DNA from: Hanleya hanleyi
Lineage: Eukaryota; Mollusca; Polyplacophora; Lepidopleurida; Hanleyidae
Assembly: GCA_036873755.1 (NCBI GenBank)
Contig: JAVTVY010018846.1
Location: 19,233-83,232 of the forward strand
Length of the DNA: 64,000 bases
Reading direction: 5' to 3'
In this document: piece after piece, positions 45,113-55,761 of the stretch
Numbering within the stretch: the first letter of the stretch is position 1
Layout of the letters: every line of letters starts with the position of its first letter
Notes under the pieces: model-generated
Seen by the model: the letters and a program-made list of their open reading frames with translations, nothing else
What the model was told of the DNA's origin: nothing
The model's database searches: none
Program-made: the position numbers and the translations under genes

Positions 45113-45931
45113 AGGTATGGGTGATTTGGAGGCTGTGCTCGCATGAGGAAGGAGGGGAGTTGAGGGGGCGGGGCATTTCGACGCCCTATTTATTTTCGTT
45201 ATTCCTTGGGGTAGAGGGTTGAAACTTTCCGTACTATATAGTTTCCCATCTCTGTAATGAAATCATCGTCATCTTTTCGGAAGCAATTTTTCGCCTTTTT
45301 TGGACTGATTTTCCGAATTTATATTTTTCGATATTTTATCTCAAAACTAATTAATATAATAGTAAATAATCAGTTTGACAAAATAAATTGCTTTTATGTT
45401 CATTTATGCAAGAAAAATGCGGGGGAAAATGACAGAAATGACTGAAAACACAATTTTCTAGGGATACCCATTGACCGCCATTTCGAATTTTCCCATGATC
45501 CTTTATGCACCTAGGATTATGCAAATAGTCTCAAAATGACGGCAATAAGACTTGCGGGAAAATCAGAAAGTTTCAGCTCTCTTTTTCTCTTCACACTTAC
45601 CCGTCTAAATATTTTGATACATCTTGGACTACGGAGCTGAAAGCGAACACACTATATCCGAAACATTCGCTTCGATTACGTCACATCGATGTCATACTTA
45701 AAAAATGCATTTTTAGGCTGAAGTTTTCAATCAGATTTTTCCAATTTTACATTCACGCAATTTTCTCGCAAAAAATCCTATTTGTTTGGCACTTGCTTGC
45801 AGAATAATTTATAAGAAATACGGCTAAAAGCCCAATGTCCAGTCATACCCTACATGGTCGCCATTTTGAATAGACCCATGGTTGTCTGACATGAGGGCCA
45901 ATATGCCTCCCCACCACGGCCTGGTAGAATT
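45113..45931. mobile_element. Non-autonomous DNA transposon (MITE-like), copy B
   Basis: The copy-B counterpart of 18545-19390. Its ends AATCCTACCAGG and GGCCTGGTAGAATT are better matched inverted repeats than in copy A. The interior is the same apart from small indels. Confidence 0.55.
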
Positions 45932-46765
45932 AATGTATGCCAATAGTATTGTGTTGAAAGTAAGCAAATACAATTTTGTAAAAATATGCAAAACATATCG
46001 CGGAAAAGTGTGAGTAATGCCAGAAGCAAATCTTCTAGTTTGCTCATTGTATTGTGTAAATATCTGCGCAAAGTCAGATTAATTACAACATGTACAAGAG
46101 TAATATGTTTCAAGTGGACAACAAGTACATGAAACTGGGTTTTTTAGTCAGAACAACCACTGCCAGGTTTCGGACAACCTGTACTGTGGGACAACCATTA
46201 TTGCTACATCGAATCTCAGTGGGTTGTGCAGGGTGTCGTCTTGAAGCTTTCGGCTTGTAGACTACGATTCGTGTGGTTCGGACCGGAAGTGATGTTACGC
46301 TGTGCATGCGCAGTCGTGGTGTCTAAGAATATGCATGGGTGTATTTGGGGAAGATAAGGGCTAACTTGGGGCCAACATGGGTCCGATTTGGTCGTGCAGG
46401 CTATCTTGAAGCTCTCGGTAGGTGTGGTTATGAACGTAAGTGACGTTATGGAGTGCATGCACAGTCGAGGAGTAGTAAAGAAAGATTACATATTGGGGTA
46501 CGGTGGGACATGTTTGAGCGATAGATAAGACTCTAAATGAGCTCCACAGGTGGGTGTGGAAGGTACCGTGGGCGATAGGGTGTAGTGGGCAAGGAACGAT
46601 GGGTCTGTCTAGCCTGGCAAAATTACCTCCCGGGTACGTACAGTGTGACTGAGTGAATGAAAGAGTGACGAACGAGTGTGTGAGTAAATGCGGGTCTGAA
46701 TGAGTTGAATTGAATGAGCGAGTGAGTGAGTGAGAGAGTTAATAAATCAGTTAGTGAGTTAGGCG
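45932..46765. other. End of block copy B, repeats only
   Basis: It holds the resumed GGACAAC motifs, a GCGCATGCGCAG-type unit (46230-46330), a second unit (46430-46530) and the GTGA/TGAA microsatellite (46640-46740), as in copy A up to 20235. No gene is seen. Homology to A stops at AGGCG (46765). Confidence 0.6.
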
Positions 46766-46894
46766 AGTAGTATACAGCGCGCAAGATAAGTCAGTTTCCC
46801 CCCGGATGTAGAGGTCATAGAGGTCAATTTGTGTGTTTTGACGTCACAATTGAGGGGGTGCGCATGCGTGATGAGGGGGCGTGGCCTGTGTGGT

Positions 46895-47115
46895 GGGAGG
46901 TGGGACAAGATGGCGGTCCGTTTTTGTGTTGTGTGGGGGTGGGACAAGATGGCGGCCTGTTTGTGTGTCGTGTGGGAGGTGGGACAAGATGGCGGCCTGT
47001 TTGTGTGTCGTGTGGGAGGTGGGACAAGATGGCGGCCTGTTTGTGTGTCGTGTGGGAGGTGGGACAAGATGGCGGCCTGTTTGTGTGTCGTGTGGGAGGT
47101 GGGACAAGATGGCGG
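46895..47115. repeat. 40-bp minisatellite of YY1-like sites, left end of E2
   Basis: Six copies of GGGACAAGATGGCGG start at 46902, 46941, 46981, 47021, 47061 and 47101, with the spacer CCTGTTTGTGTGTCGTGTGG nearly invariant. CAAGATGGCGGC equals the YY1 consensus. Frames such as VGQDGGLFVCR on the plus strand and TQTGRHLVPPP on the minus strand are artefacts. It mirrors 61552-61745. Confidence 0.9.
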
Positions 47116-47304
47116 CTGTGACGCTAAACCTAATAATTCTCTCTCTCTCTCTCACCAAAGGTCAATGAGTGCATAGTTCCGGCAGAAAAAAAAAAAAAGT
47201 TCCGGCAAAAAAAAAATAAAAAATGTATTCATGCGCGGTGATGCGGTTTGGCCGTGGTTTTGGCGGTGATTCGGTAGACAGCTAGACCCTAGATAAAATG
47301 GTCC

Positions 47305-48262
47305 GATTGGGTCGAGTGAGGTATCAAAGTGAAGCTTATGTGAAGGGGCATCTAATGGGCTGGGTGTGGGGTTGAACTATCGGCCTTCTGCGCATGCGCG
47401 GTGGCCGAAGGGTATGAAAATAGCCGTGTTGGAGCTAGGAAGCCCCTAAGGGTCCGATGGGGTCGAGTGAGGTATCAAAGTGAAGCTTATGTGAAGGGGC
47501 ATCTAATGGGCTGGGTGTGGGGTTGAACTATCGGCATTCTGCGCATGCGCGGTGGCCCAAGGGTATGAAAATAGCCATTTTGGAGCTAGGGGAGGCATTA
47601 ATGGGCCGATGGAGTTCTATGAGGTATCAAAGTGAAGCATTCGTGAAGGGCATCTGATGGGCTGGGTGTGGGGTTGAACTATCGGCCTTCTGCGCATGCG
47701 CGGCGGCCGAAAGGGTATAATAGCCTTTTGGAGCTAGGGGAGCCCCTAGTGGACCGATGGGGTCGAGTGAGGTATCAAAGTGAAGCATTCATGAAGGGGC
47801 ATCTAATGGGCTGGGTGTGGGGTTGACATATCGGCCTTCTGCTCATGCGCGGCGGCCGAAGGGTATGAAAATAGCTTTTTGGAGCTAGGGGAGCCCCTAG
47901 TGGATCGATGGGGTCGAGTGAGGTATCAAAGTGAAGCATTCATGAAGGGGCATCTAATGGGTTGGGTGTGGGATTGAACTATCGGCCTTCTGCGCATGCG
48001 CGGTGGCCGAAGGGTATGAAAATAGCCTTTTTGGAGCTAGGGGAGCCCCTAGTGGACCGATGGGGTCGAGTGAGGTAACAATGTGAAGCATTCATGAAGG
48101 GGCATCTAATGGACTGGGTGTGGGTTGAAATAGCGGCATTCTGCGCATGCGCGGTGGCCCAAGGGTATGCAAATAGCCGTGTTGGAGCTAGGGGAGCTAC
48201 TAATGGTCCAATGGGGTCGAGTGAGGTATCAAAGTGAAGCCTAGGTGAAGAGGCATTCAGGC
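47305..48262. repeat. ~150-bp tandem units with NRF1-like palindromes, left arm of E2
   Basis: Each unit reads GGTCGAGTGAGGTATCAAAG, GAAGGGGCATCTAATGGGCTGG, then CTGCGCATGCGCGGTGG and GGGTATGAAAATAGCC, then a GGAGCTAGGGGAGCC joint. The TGCGCATGCGC word occurs near 47389, 47540, 47691, 47991 and 48142 (47841 has one change), a spacing of 150-151 bp. It mirrors 60226-61095. Confidence 0.9.
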
Positions 48263-49000
48263 AATGGGGTGGGTGCATGTAAAGTTTTTCCTGAAAAAAA
48301 AAAAAAAACGGAAAACGGACTTTATCGAAAAACCTGGGAAAATGCCTATATGGGGTATGAGGGGTATATAGGTCGACGGGCTTAACGGGGCTTGTCTATC
48401 AATAGAGTTATCTCCCCCTAGTTCCAGGGTGGGTGTATGTAAAAATTTTCCTGAAAAAATACGGAATACGGACTTTATCCTAAATTACGGGAAAATGCCT
48501 ATATGGGGTATGGGAGGTATAGGACCATCCTGGGAAACGTACTTCTATACATTTGCGTTAGGGTTGTGGGGTCTCGTTTTACTCGTCTCGTCATTTAGAA
48601 CAAAGTGGACATTTTCGGGCAGTACATGAAGGTATTTGGGATCGAGATGTGCTATTCACGGTTCGAATGCGTCCTGGAAGGTGTCATCTTGTAGTTCTCG
48701 GGGTGTACATTCCGATTTGAGGGATGTTCGCGTCATCTGTGACGTCATCGGTGACGTCATCGGTACGAGTAGTAGCGAAAGTGGACATTTTCGGGCAGTA
48801 CATGAAGGTATTTGGGGTCGAGATGGGCTATTCACGGTTCGAATGCGTCCTGGAAGGTGTCATCTTGTAGTTCTCGGGGTGTACATTCCGATTTGAGGGA
48901 TGTCCGCGTCATCTGTGACGTCATCGGTGACGTCATCGGTACGAGTAGTAGCGAAAGTGGCCATTTTCATGAAGGTACATGAAGGTATTTGGGGTCGAGA
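48263..49000. repeat. Two further tandem families in the left arm of E2
   Basis: A ~155-bp unit starting GGTGGGTG.ATGTAAA..TTTTCCTGAAAA occurs at 48265-48420 and 48425-48540. The first copy holds GAGTTATCTCCCCCTAG. Then a ~174-bp unit (GTGGACATTTTCGGGCAGTA.. through TGTGACGTCATCGGTGACGTCATCGGTACGAG) occurs at 48605-48778 and 48779-48954 plus a partial copy. Each full unit has two TGACGTCA sites. Neither family is in the right arm. Confidence 0.85.
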
Positions 49001-49360
49001 TGGTGCGGTAGGAATATCATTCTGCGCATGCGCAGACGCAATGCGGAGCTCTTGTCCAATCAGAAGCGAGTATTTCAAATCCGTCACAGAGCTCTCAGCC
49101 AATCAGAAGCGAGTATTTTGACCCGGTGCATTATGGGCCATATCCAAGATGGCGGCACGTATGTTCAAGATGGCGGCACATCCGGTGTCGAAAACTGGCC
49201 ATTCCGTCGGGATGTGGTCACCTAGTGTCGAAAACTGGTCCTTGTATGGGTCCTGCTAGACGTTTTGACGCCATGATATAGACCGGAGAGAGAGAGAAAA
49301 CAACAACAACAAGGATGACACATGAGGGAACAACAACAACAACAAGTTTTTTTTCATATA
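49001..49360. promoter_or_regulatory. CCAATCAGAAGCGAGTATTT and CAAGATGGCGGC sites
   Basis: TGCGCATGCGCAGACGCAAT is followed by two copies of CCAATCAGAAGCGAGTATTT (NF-Y-like CCAAT) and two of CAAGATGGCGGCAC, then a (CAA)n run to 49345. The same order is present, inverted, at 59925-60240, and a related block is at 57755-57890. It lies beyond the 3' end of the finger gene, so its target gene is unclear. Confidence 0.45.
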
Positions 49361-49361
49361 G

Positions 49362-49416
49362 TTTATTTTCCCCTCCATCATAACATACCCACGCTGGGGG
49401 AGCCGCGTTGGGTATG
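49362..49416 (-). terminator. Polyadenylation signal (49362-49367) and conserved stem-loop (49384-49416), E2 left
   Basis: The stem-loop CATACCCACGC..GCGTTGGGTATG comes first in the transcript and AATAAA follows, about 150-200 bases after the stop of the finger gene at 49568. Same arrangement as in E1 and in the other arm. Confidence 0.6.
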
Positions 49417-49567
49417 TTTACAATTCAAGAAAGACTCTTGTCCAATCAGAGACCGCCATTTGCATCTGTCCTATTCATTCCTGTCCGTTAGATGTATTCT
49501 TGTCCAATCAGAAGTCGCCATTTCAGAGAGTTCCTTCTTCGGTCATGTTCATTCTGAACCGTTTATT

Positions 49568-50140
49568 CTAATCATCGTCGGCCAGGCCTGGATATTCTTC
49601 GGGCAGCATGTCCTGAAACAGTTGTTTGCGCATTTTGATCGCATTTTCCAGGGCCTCGGTGGGTGGTAAACCCATATCCTCTTCCAAGTGACGCTTGGTC
49701 TTCATGATGGACCTGTGCGTGGGGTCCCCTTTCATTTCAAGCGGTAGTAAGGTATACTGTTCATAGATCGCCATGGCTGTTTTCCTGATGCGGGGGCGCA
49801 TTTGGGTGTACGTCTGTTGTAAATTATCCTCTCCGGCGTCCTCGATCGCTTCAGCGTGAGTATTGATAGCTGCTGTCACAATACGATCCCAGAAGGTAGG
49901 TTCTGCCTCACTTTCCTGGGATGAAGGCTGATTCTCTGAGGTCAAGCTCTCCATATCAGTAGATAGACTGTCAGCCATCTTGGATTCGGTATCAGTCGAT
50001 GCACTCTCATCAATCTCTGTATCAGTATCTGCCTCAACGGGCTCCTCGGCGTCTTCAGTCCCATGTATATTTTTCTGGTGTCGCATCATATCGTAATGTC
50101 TGGTGAACGTGCGTTCACACTCAGAACAAGTATAAGCCAT
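49568..50140 (-). CDS. C2H2 zinc-finger acidic protein (E2 left arm)
   Basis: The 190-residue frame is intact from the ATG at 50140. It has a finger CSECERTFTRHYDMMRHQKNIH, then an acidic linker with repeated DTDTEIDES/STDTESK/STDMES. The C-terminal domain has FWDRIVTAAINTHAEAIEDAG, RPRIRK, the DPTHRSI..T core and KQLFQDMLPEEYPGL. About eight residues differ from the right-arm copy and many more from E1. The domain is paralogous to the end of the ATPase fusion. The promoter is separated from the frame: a LINE of 5.9 kb lies between the start codon and the TATA box (56070-56077). Expression would need another promoter, such as antisense activity from the LINE 5' end. Confidence 0.7.
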   Translation of the reverse strand: MAYTCSECERTFTRHYDMMRHQKNIHGTEDAEEPVEADTDTEIDESASTDTESKMADSLSTDMESLTSENQPSSQESEAEPTFWDRIVTAAINTHAEAIEDAGEDNLQQTYTQMRPRIRKTAMAIYEQYTLLPLEMKGDPTHRSIMKTKRHLEEDMGLPPTEALENAIKMRKQLFQDMLPEEYPGLADDD

Positions 50141-50250
50141 GTTGACGGTTGAACGTCGACTATGGGTCCACCTAACATGGCGACGAGGTGGTCGTGAGCT
50201 TTTGACCAGAGCTGAAAATTTCGGTGGTCACCTACCTTTGAAACGTTTAA

Positions 50251-51222
50251 ATGCCTCCTAAACCGTCAAAATCCAAAGGTAAAGTCTCCGTGAAGTCATC
50301 GGTGAAACGAACTCCAGAAAATAAGGGATACCTTCTGAGAAATAGTGTGTCCACGGAAAACCGCTTCGACGATTTAGAGGACTATACAGTGTGCACGGAC
50401 GTATCAGCTGTCGACGTGGCACTTTCAAATATGGCGGACAAAGTCGCGGACAAGACAGATCCTGAGGCCTCTAAAATATTGAAAGGTGTGGAACTATTAA
50501 TTAACGGTCTGGACACAAAACTTTCAACTAAGCTGGACCAAATAGTACACGATTTACAAAGCGTCAAACAGGACCTACATAACACAAAGGAAGAACTGAC
50601 AAAAGTTGACGAACGTGTCACGAGAAATGAAGGTCTGATAAAAGACTTGAATCAACGTCCAAATGCACGGGAACAAGAATTATTGGATAAAATAACGGAC
50701 CTACAGCGACAAATACTTCTCAAAGACATCCACGACCGGAAACCAAATTTATTGATATATGGTATTCCCCTTGACGAGAAGCTTGAGACCACTGCAACGG
50801 ACACTGAAAACGTGTTTCGTAAATTCATGGAAGACGACCTAAATATTCCGAACGACACAGTACAGGATATGCAATTTTTAGTGGTACACCGTCTCAGCTA
50901 CAAACCCCGCAGGAAATCGACAAGTGCTGAAATCGACAACAAGGGACCTTCACCACCGCCTGCCATCATTGTTACCTTTCAAAAGATGTCCGAGCGCGAT
51001 CAAGTGCTGTACGCGAGTGGTGAACTCACAGGGACACGGAAAACTATCCGCACAGATCTTCCACCGACCCTGAAAATTAAAAGAAGTCAGCTTTCAACGA
51101 TCGCGTTCAATCTTCGAAAAGACAGAAAGCTACAAACTCGAATTCGCACCATTGATGTGGACGTTGTTCTTGAGGTAAGAAAAGACAAACAATCCCCCTG
51201 GACCCCCTACACTGAGCAGTAA
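50251..51222 (+). CDS. LINE ORF1 protein (coiled coil plus RRM-like domain)
   Basis: 323 residues. The N-terminus is basic (PPKPSKSKGKVSVKSSVKR). Residues ~85-165 form a heptad-rich coiled coil (TKLDQIVHDLQSVKQDLHNT, ERVTRNEGLIKDL, LDKITDLQRQILLKD). Residues ~165-300 resemble the RRM-like fold of L1-type ORF1 proteins, with NLLIYGIP, FRKFMEDDLNI, FLVVHRLSYK, AIIVTFQKMSERD and IRTDLPPTLK. Such proteins are nucleic-acid chaperones that trimerise and coat the element RNA. The ATG is the first in the transcript after a short leader. The frame is intact, and ORF2 lies 1.37 kb downstream. Confidence 0.8.
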   Translation: MPPKPSKSKGKVSVKSSVKRTPENKGYLLRNSVSTENRFDDLEDYTVCTDVSAVDVALSNMADKVADKTDPEASKILKGVELLINGLDTKLSTKLDQIVHDLQSVKQDLHNTKEELTKVDERVTRNEGLIKDLNQRPNAREQELLDKITDLQRQILLKDIHDRKPNLLIYGIPLDEKLETTATDTENVFRKFMEDDLNIPNDTVQDMQFLVVHRLSYKPRRKSTSAEIDNKGPSPPPAIIVTFQKMSERDQVLYASGELTGTRKTIRTDLPPTLKIKRSQLSTIAFNLRKDRKLQTRIRTIDVDVVLEVRKDKQSPWTPYTEQ

Positions 51223-52596
51223 TGTGTTTAAATCCACTTGGCGATATTTGACTCTCCGATGTAAATACAATTTCTCCACGAGACTCAGTTCAATAATTAT
51301 AATGTAGCTGCTATCTCTAATGGACAAACCTTTACGTGCATACTCACATAAATGTCAGTGTGCGAATATCTCTTGTATTGCCTCCGCTTACCAACACTGA
51401 ACGTCACCTTGTATAATGGTATTATTATCTTGCACAGCTTTATTAGGACTGAATGCACCCCACCTGTCAACTGAATTCACCTTGCAAAATTAACGTGTTT
51501 GAGGACATGTGATTCTCCAATGTAAATACCATCTTTAATGTTGACTTCACACACATAAAGACTTCAACGATTATAATATGAGTGCAAAATGTTGCCTCTG
51601 TTCCATTTGTACAGAATGTTATTATATAGAAATGCATTATTTTATTGTACAGTTGCATTACGATTGAATCTACCCACCAATCAACTGAATCTACTTGTTT
51701 TCGAGAACAGCGATACTCCAGTAACAGGTCAGGGCAGAAGACTAGCCGATCCGATTGTATAATCTTGCTGACTTTTCCGCCCCAAAACTATTCTGTGTGT
51801 TATTACAATTATATATTTTGTTTGCATTATATTCCCCATCACTCACCACTGTTGCATGTCTTTATTCGAACAGGATAACTAGCAAAATATGCCAGCTTGC
51901 AATCATGGAAGTATAAAAATAATATCCAATGTGGGATATTTTCCTAAGTCCTTTGCCCTGACCTGCTTAAGCTACTTTGTATGTACTAACTACATATGCT
52001 ATGTTATACTATTCATATAAATGTATATACGGATAATGGATATGGATAAGAGAACTTACCTTGAAATAACTGATACAAAATATATAGCAAAGAGTCTTGT
52101 AATATTCTTCACTTCTCTGCTAATATATCCGCGCTGTCGGCATTTTATTTTCATCTGTGTCCGTCTCGACGTCTAGCCAACGCTACTTATACATTTCTTT
52201 GTTGGGCGTATCGTCCTATTCAGCATCACGTGCTATTCAACACTCCGCCGTGTCGTTTCTGTTTCATGTCGCGTAATATACAGCCTTATTTGGTAACTAT
52301 TGCCACACAAGGTTTAAAACGCATAGTTCCTGTGTGAATGCAGACACGAATAGTATCTCATTAGCTTCATGTTTATTTCTCCTATATTTTTTAGTTAGGT
52401 GGGTGGGTGACCGACCGATCTTTTTCAGCGGTCGACATCCGTTGTCTCTAGTAGGCAACCATGTCAGATGACGTCACCTTGTCATGTTGTATATATATAA
52501 ATATGTTATTTTCTTGTTTTACTTTCTCACCCATGATTTATTCACTCTACATTGTGATACTAGGTCAGACCGCTAACATTATATCTCTGAACTGTA
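51223..52596. other. Long inter-ORF region of the LINE
   Basis: The 1.37 kb gap is unusually long for this class. It contains two to three diverged copies of a ~240-base unit (ACTCTCCGATGTAAATAC / GATTCTCCAATGTAAATACC; GAATGCACCCCACCTGTCAAC / GAATCTACCCACCAATCAAC). Near 51920-51965 it has AATGTGGGATATTTTCC and AAGTCCTTTGCCCTGACCTG, which resemble the 561-bp repeat in E1. The longest frame (51645-51878) is not convincing. It may hold an internal promoter or an entry site for ORF2 translation. Confidence 0.6.
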
Positions 52597-55500
52597 ATGG
52601 ATCTAAATGAAACCAGCGAGGAGGATGTTCCATTTGCGAACCTAGCATCATTCTTACCATTCTTTGGAGAACAAATTCCTGAAGCAACTTATTATACACC
52701 TAAAGCAGACCATGTGATGAATCTAGAGTTATTAGAAAATATGTGTTTCAATCCAATTGATTTAAACGATATTGAGCACAGTAAAGCTGTTACAGATGAC
52801 ACCGATTATGAAATTACTCACTGGAACGATATCAATACGCACCAATCCAAATATTACACTGAATTAACATTTACCGAAGAAATACAAACTACTAAAAATA
52901 ATTCATTATCATTTTTACACATGAACGTTAGAAGCTTAAAAAAACATTTTTCGGAGATCACCGGATTTATTCATAACCTAAAATATGAATTTGGTGTTCT
53001 GGGGTTCTCAGAGAGCTGGTTGAATCCAACAACTGAGGCACTATTTGACATCCCTGGCTTTATACCTTTTCCATCTTCAAGAAATAAGAAACGGGGAGGT
53101 GGACTTATTTTTTACGTTAATGAAAAGATAAAATCGTGCAGGGTGAGAGAAGATCTTTCTCAGTTAGATGAAGATGGCGAATATGAATGTCTTTTTATTG
53201 AATTACTCCACGACGAAAAAAAGTATATTGTGGGAATATTTTACAGGCCACCAAATAAAAACGTGAATACTTTCAACAGACATCTACTTAACATCCTTAA
53301 CAAACCTGATATAGCAAAAACAAACTGTGTGTTAATGGGCGATTTCAATGTTGATCTCTTTAAAACTGATCGTCATTCACCTTCAAAGGAGTTTCTTGAA
53401 ATTATGAAATCTCAATATTTTTTTCCACAAATTACAAAACCTACGAGAGTTCGACCACATACATCAACGCTAATAGATAATATTTTTCTTAACTTCCATG
53501 AAGAAAACTTATTGTCTGGCATCTTCTTGACAGACATTACAGACCACTTTCCAATTTTTCATATTTTGAAACCCGAATCGTGCAATACTCCCTTCAATCG
53601 TACTATCAGCTACCGACAAATCACACATGAACAAACTGACCGTTTTATCCAAAGAATCAAAGATGTCGATTTTTCAGATGTCTGTGATGAGATTCATGAT
53701 CCTAATACAGCCCTGGAAACTTTTAACTTCAAATTCAATTCGATTTATAATGAGTGTTTCCCTATTATCACTCGCAAATCACATCAAAAGAAAATCATTA
53801 AACCTTGGATTTCCCCTGGTATTTTAAACTCAATATATGAAAAGAATAGATTATATAGGTTATATCTTGCAACTCATGATGATGATGTTCACAACCAGTA
53901 CAGAATATACCGGAACAAACTAAACCATTCTCTTCGTGTTTCTAAAAAAAAATATTTTGAAGACAAATTCAATGAGAGTAACAACGACATCAAATCTACA
54001 TGGAAAATTCTGAATCAAATACTTAATCGACGTAAATCCGTAAAAGTATCGAAGTACTTTAATGTAAATGGTAACGAAATATCCAATACTCACGAAATTG
54101 CTTCTAGATTTAATGAATACTTTAGTACAGTTGCCGCGAACCTCGATTCACAAATCCCAGATACTGGTCAAAGCTTCAAAGATTATCTTGGTACCCCTAC
54201 TACAGAACATTTCCAGTTTCCACAAGTCACAGCTGACGATGTACAAAAAACTATCATGAGTTTGAAATCCGGTGCACCTGGCTTGGACGGTGTTCGAATA
54301 TCAACAGTAAAATTGGTATCGAATTATATTTCTGCTCCTCTTTCGAACATCTGCAATATATCTTTCAACTCTGGTATAGTACCGACTCTCTATAAATCTG
54401 CTAAAGTAACACCAATTTTTAAATCGGGTGACATTACTATGCTCTCTAACTATAGACCAATATCTGTTTTGCCATGTTTCGGCAAAATACTTGAGAAACT
54501 TGCTGTTAACAGGATGATTGAATTCCTGGAGTCACATGAACTTATTTCTATGAACCAGTATGGATTTCGAGCAAATCACTCTACTTCTCTAGCAGCATGC
54601 TCTCTTCATGATATGCTAATTTCTGCTAAAGAGTCGAAGCTCTACAGTGCTGTATGCTTCTTGGATCTGTCAAAAGCATTTGACACCGTAAATCATAGTA
54701 TTCTTCTTTCTAAGTTGGATCACTTTGGCTTCCGCGGTTCATCTAATAATTGGTTTCGTAGTTACTTAACTGAACGCCAACAGACTGTCGTCTATAACGG
54801 CATTTCTTCTGATTCTATGTATGTCTCCTGTGGGGTTCCACAAGGATCGATTCTCGGGCCAATTCTCTTTCTTCTATACATAAATGATATATGCAGTGTT
54901 AGTAATCTACTCAAAATTATCCTCTTTGCGGATGATACCAGTGTTGTGTTTTCATCTAAAGAACTCCCAGAAGTATTTCGTATAATGACACAGGAACTAG
55001 AGAAAATTCATTGTTGGTTTTCGTGTAATCGCCTATCGCTAAATGCTGGAAAAACCAAATATATGCTAATTAGGCCGAACAACAACATTCGTCCATCCAA
55101 CATGCCACACCTTTCTATTTCGGGAACAGAAATAGAACTCATTCATCAGTTTAAATTCCTAGGCCTCTATTTTAATGACCAGTTGAACTGGAAAACGCAT
55201 ATAAACTACATATGTAACAAAGTATCGCGAAATATAGGAATTATAAATTTTATTAAAAATTCTATAAACAAGAAAACATTGTTTATTTTATACTTTTCAA
55301 TGATATGTCCTTACTTATCTTACTGTAATACCATCTGGGGCAACACTTATACTACTCACCTGAATACACTATTATTATTACAAAAACGAGCCGTAAGAAC
55401 AATAACTTTATCCAACAAATACGAACATACATCACCATTATTTCGAAGTCTTCAAATACTGACTTTACCTAAATTAAACTTGTACTCATGTCTGTTGATT

Positions 55501-55761
55501 GTCCACAAATTTATGCACCATTCGTACAATTTGCCAAAATCATATCAAGCATACTTTACTAGACAATCCGCCGTACATCATTATCATACCAGAGGGCAAA
55601 AACTTAACCTTTATAGGCCATTTTATCGATCCAATTTATCATTTTATACCCTCAAAACCAGTGGACCCCGTGAATGGAACAAGCTTCCTCCTGTTATTAA
55701 AACAATTAAATCTACTTCGCTGTTCAAATCAAAACTTAAAACATATCTTATAGGAATCTGA
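52597..55761 (+). CDS. LINE ORF2: AP-type endonuclease and reverse transcriptase
   Basis: 1,054 residues, intact. The endonuclease at ~105-335 shows HMNVRSLKKH, GFSESWLNP, YRPPNKN, MGDFNVDLF, STLIDNIF and TDHFPIF. The reverse transcriptase at ~560-830 shows LKSGAPGLDGVRIS, NYRPISVLPCFGKILEK, QYGFRANHST, FLDLSKAFDTVNH, CGVPQGSILGPILF and LFADDTS with its catalytic FADD. The C-terminus includes HHYHTRGQ and FYRSNLSFYTLKTSGPREWN, also seen in the fragment at 771-992. The protein nicks target DNA and primes cDNA synthesis there. The sequence style is of the CR1/L2 branch; the exact clade cannot be fixed without a tree. The ATG at 52597 is the first in frame. Confidence 0.9.
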   Translation: MDLNETSEEDVPFANLASFLPFFGEQIPEATYYTPKADHVMNLELLENMCFNPIDLNDIEHSKAVTDDTDYEITHWNDINTHQSKYYTELTFTEEIQTTKNNSLSFLHMNVRSLKKHFSEITGFIHNLKYEFGVLGFSESWLNPTTEALFDIPGFIPFPSSRNKKRGGGLIFYVNEKIKSCRVREDLSQLDEDGEYECLFIELLHDEKKYIVGIFYRPPNKNVNTFNRHLLNILNKPDIAKTNCVLMGDFNVDLFKTDRHSPSKEFLEIMKSQYFFPQITKPTRVRPHTSTLIDNIFLNFHEENLLSGIFLTDITDHFPIFHILKPESCNTPFNRTISYRQITHEQTDRFIQRIKDVDFSDVCDEIHDPNTALETFNFKFNSIYNECFPIITRKSHQKKIIKPWISPGILNSIYEKNRLYRLYLATHDDDVHNQYRIYRNKLNHSLRVSKKKYFEDKFNESNNDIKSTWKILNQILNRRKSVKVSKYFNVNGNEISNTHEIASRFNEYFSTVAANLDSQIPDTGQSFKDYLGTPTTEHFQFPQVTADDVQKTIMSLKSGAPGLDGVRISTVKLVSNYISAPLSNICNISFNSGIVPTLYKSAKVTPIFKSGDITMLSNYRPISVLPCFGKILEKLAVNRMIEFLESHELISMNQYGFRANHSTSLAACSLHDMLISAKESKLYSAVCFLDLSKAFDTVNHSILLSKLDHFGFRGSSNNWFRSYLTERQQTVVYNGISSDSMYVSCGVPQGSILGPILFLLYINDICSVSNLLKIILFADDTSVVFSSKELPEVFRIMTQELEKIHCWFSCNRLSLNAGKTKYMLIRPNNNIRPSNMPHLSISGTEIELIHQFKFLGLYFNDQLNWKTHINYICNKVSRNIGIINFIKNSINKKTLFILYFSMICPYLSYCNTIWGNTYTTHLNTLLLLQKRAVRTITLSNKYEHTSPLFRSLQILTLPKLNLYSCLLIVHKFMHHSYNLPKSYQAYFTRQSAVHHYHTRGQKLNLYRPFYRSNLSFYTLKTSGPREWNKLPPVIKTIKSTSLFKSKLKTYLIGI

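Larger units (their letters stand above)
26100..46765. repeat. Duplicated block, copy B
   Basis: It is collinear with 4492-20235. It differs by the 5.84 kb E1 insertion (29890-35728), the 447-bp Penelope-like fragment (43257-43703), a ~75-base extra stretch near 43050-43125, a three-fold 34-bp repeat near 42530-42620, and numerous small indels. The left joint shares only CATGCTAT with copy A, a microhomology-like junction. The right joint coincides exactly with the first base of E2 (46766). The finger fossil at 27640-28330 is longer here than in copy A. Confidence 0.9.

Noticed and set aside
46829..47176. Overlapping 95-115-codon frames on both strands
   Set aside because: They arise because the 40-bp minisatellite has no stop in several frames. 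The translated repeats are not proteins.
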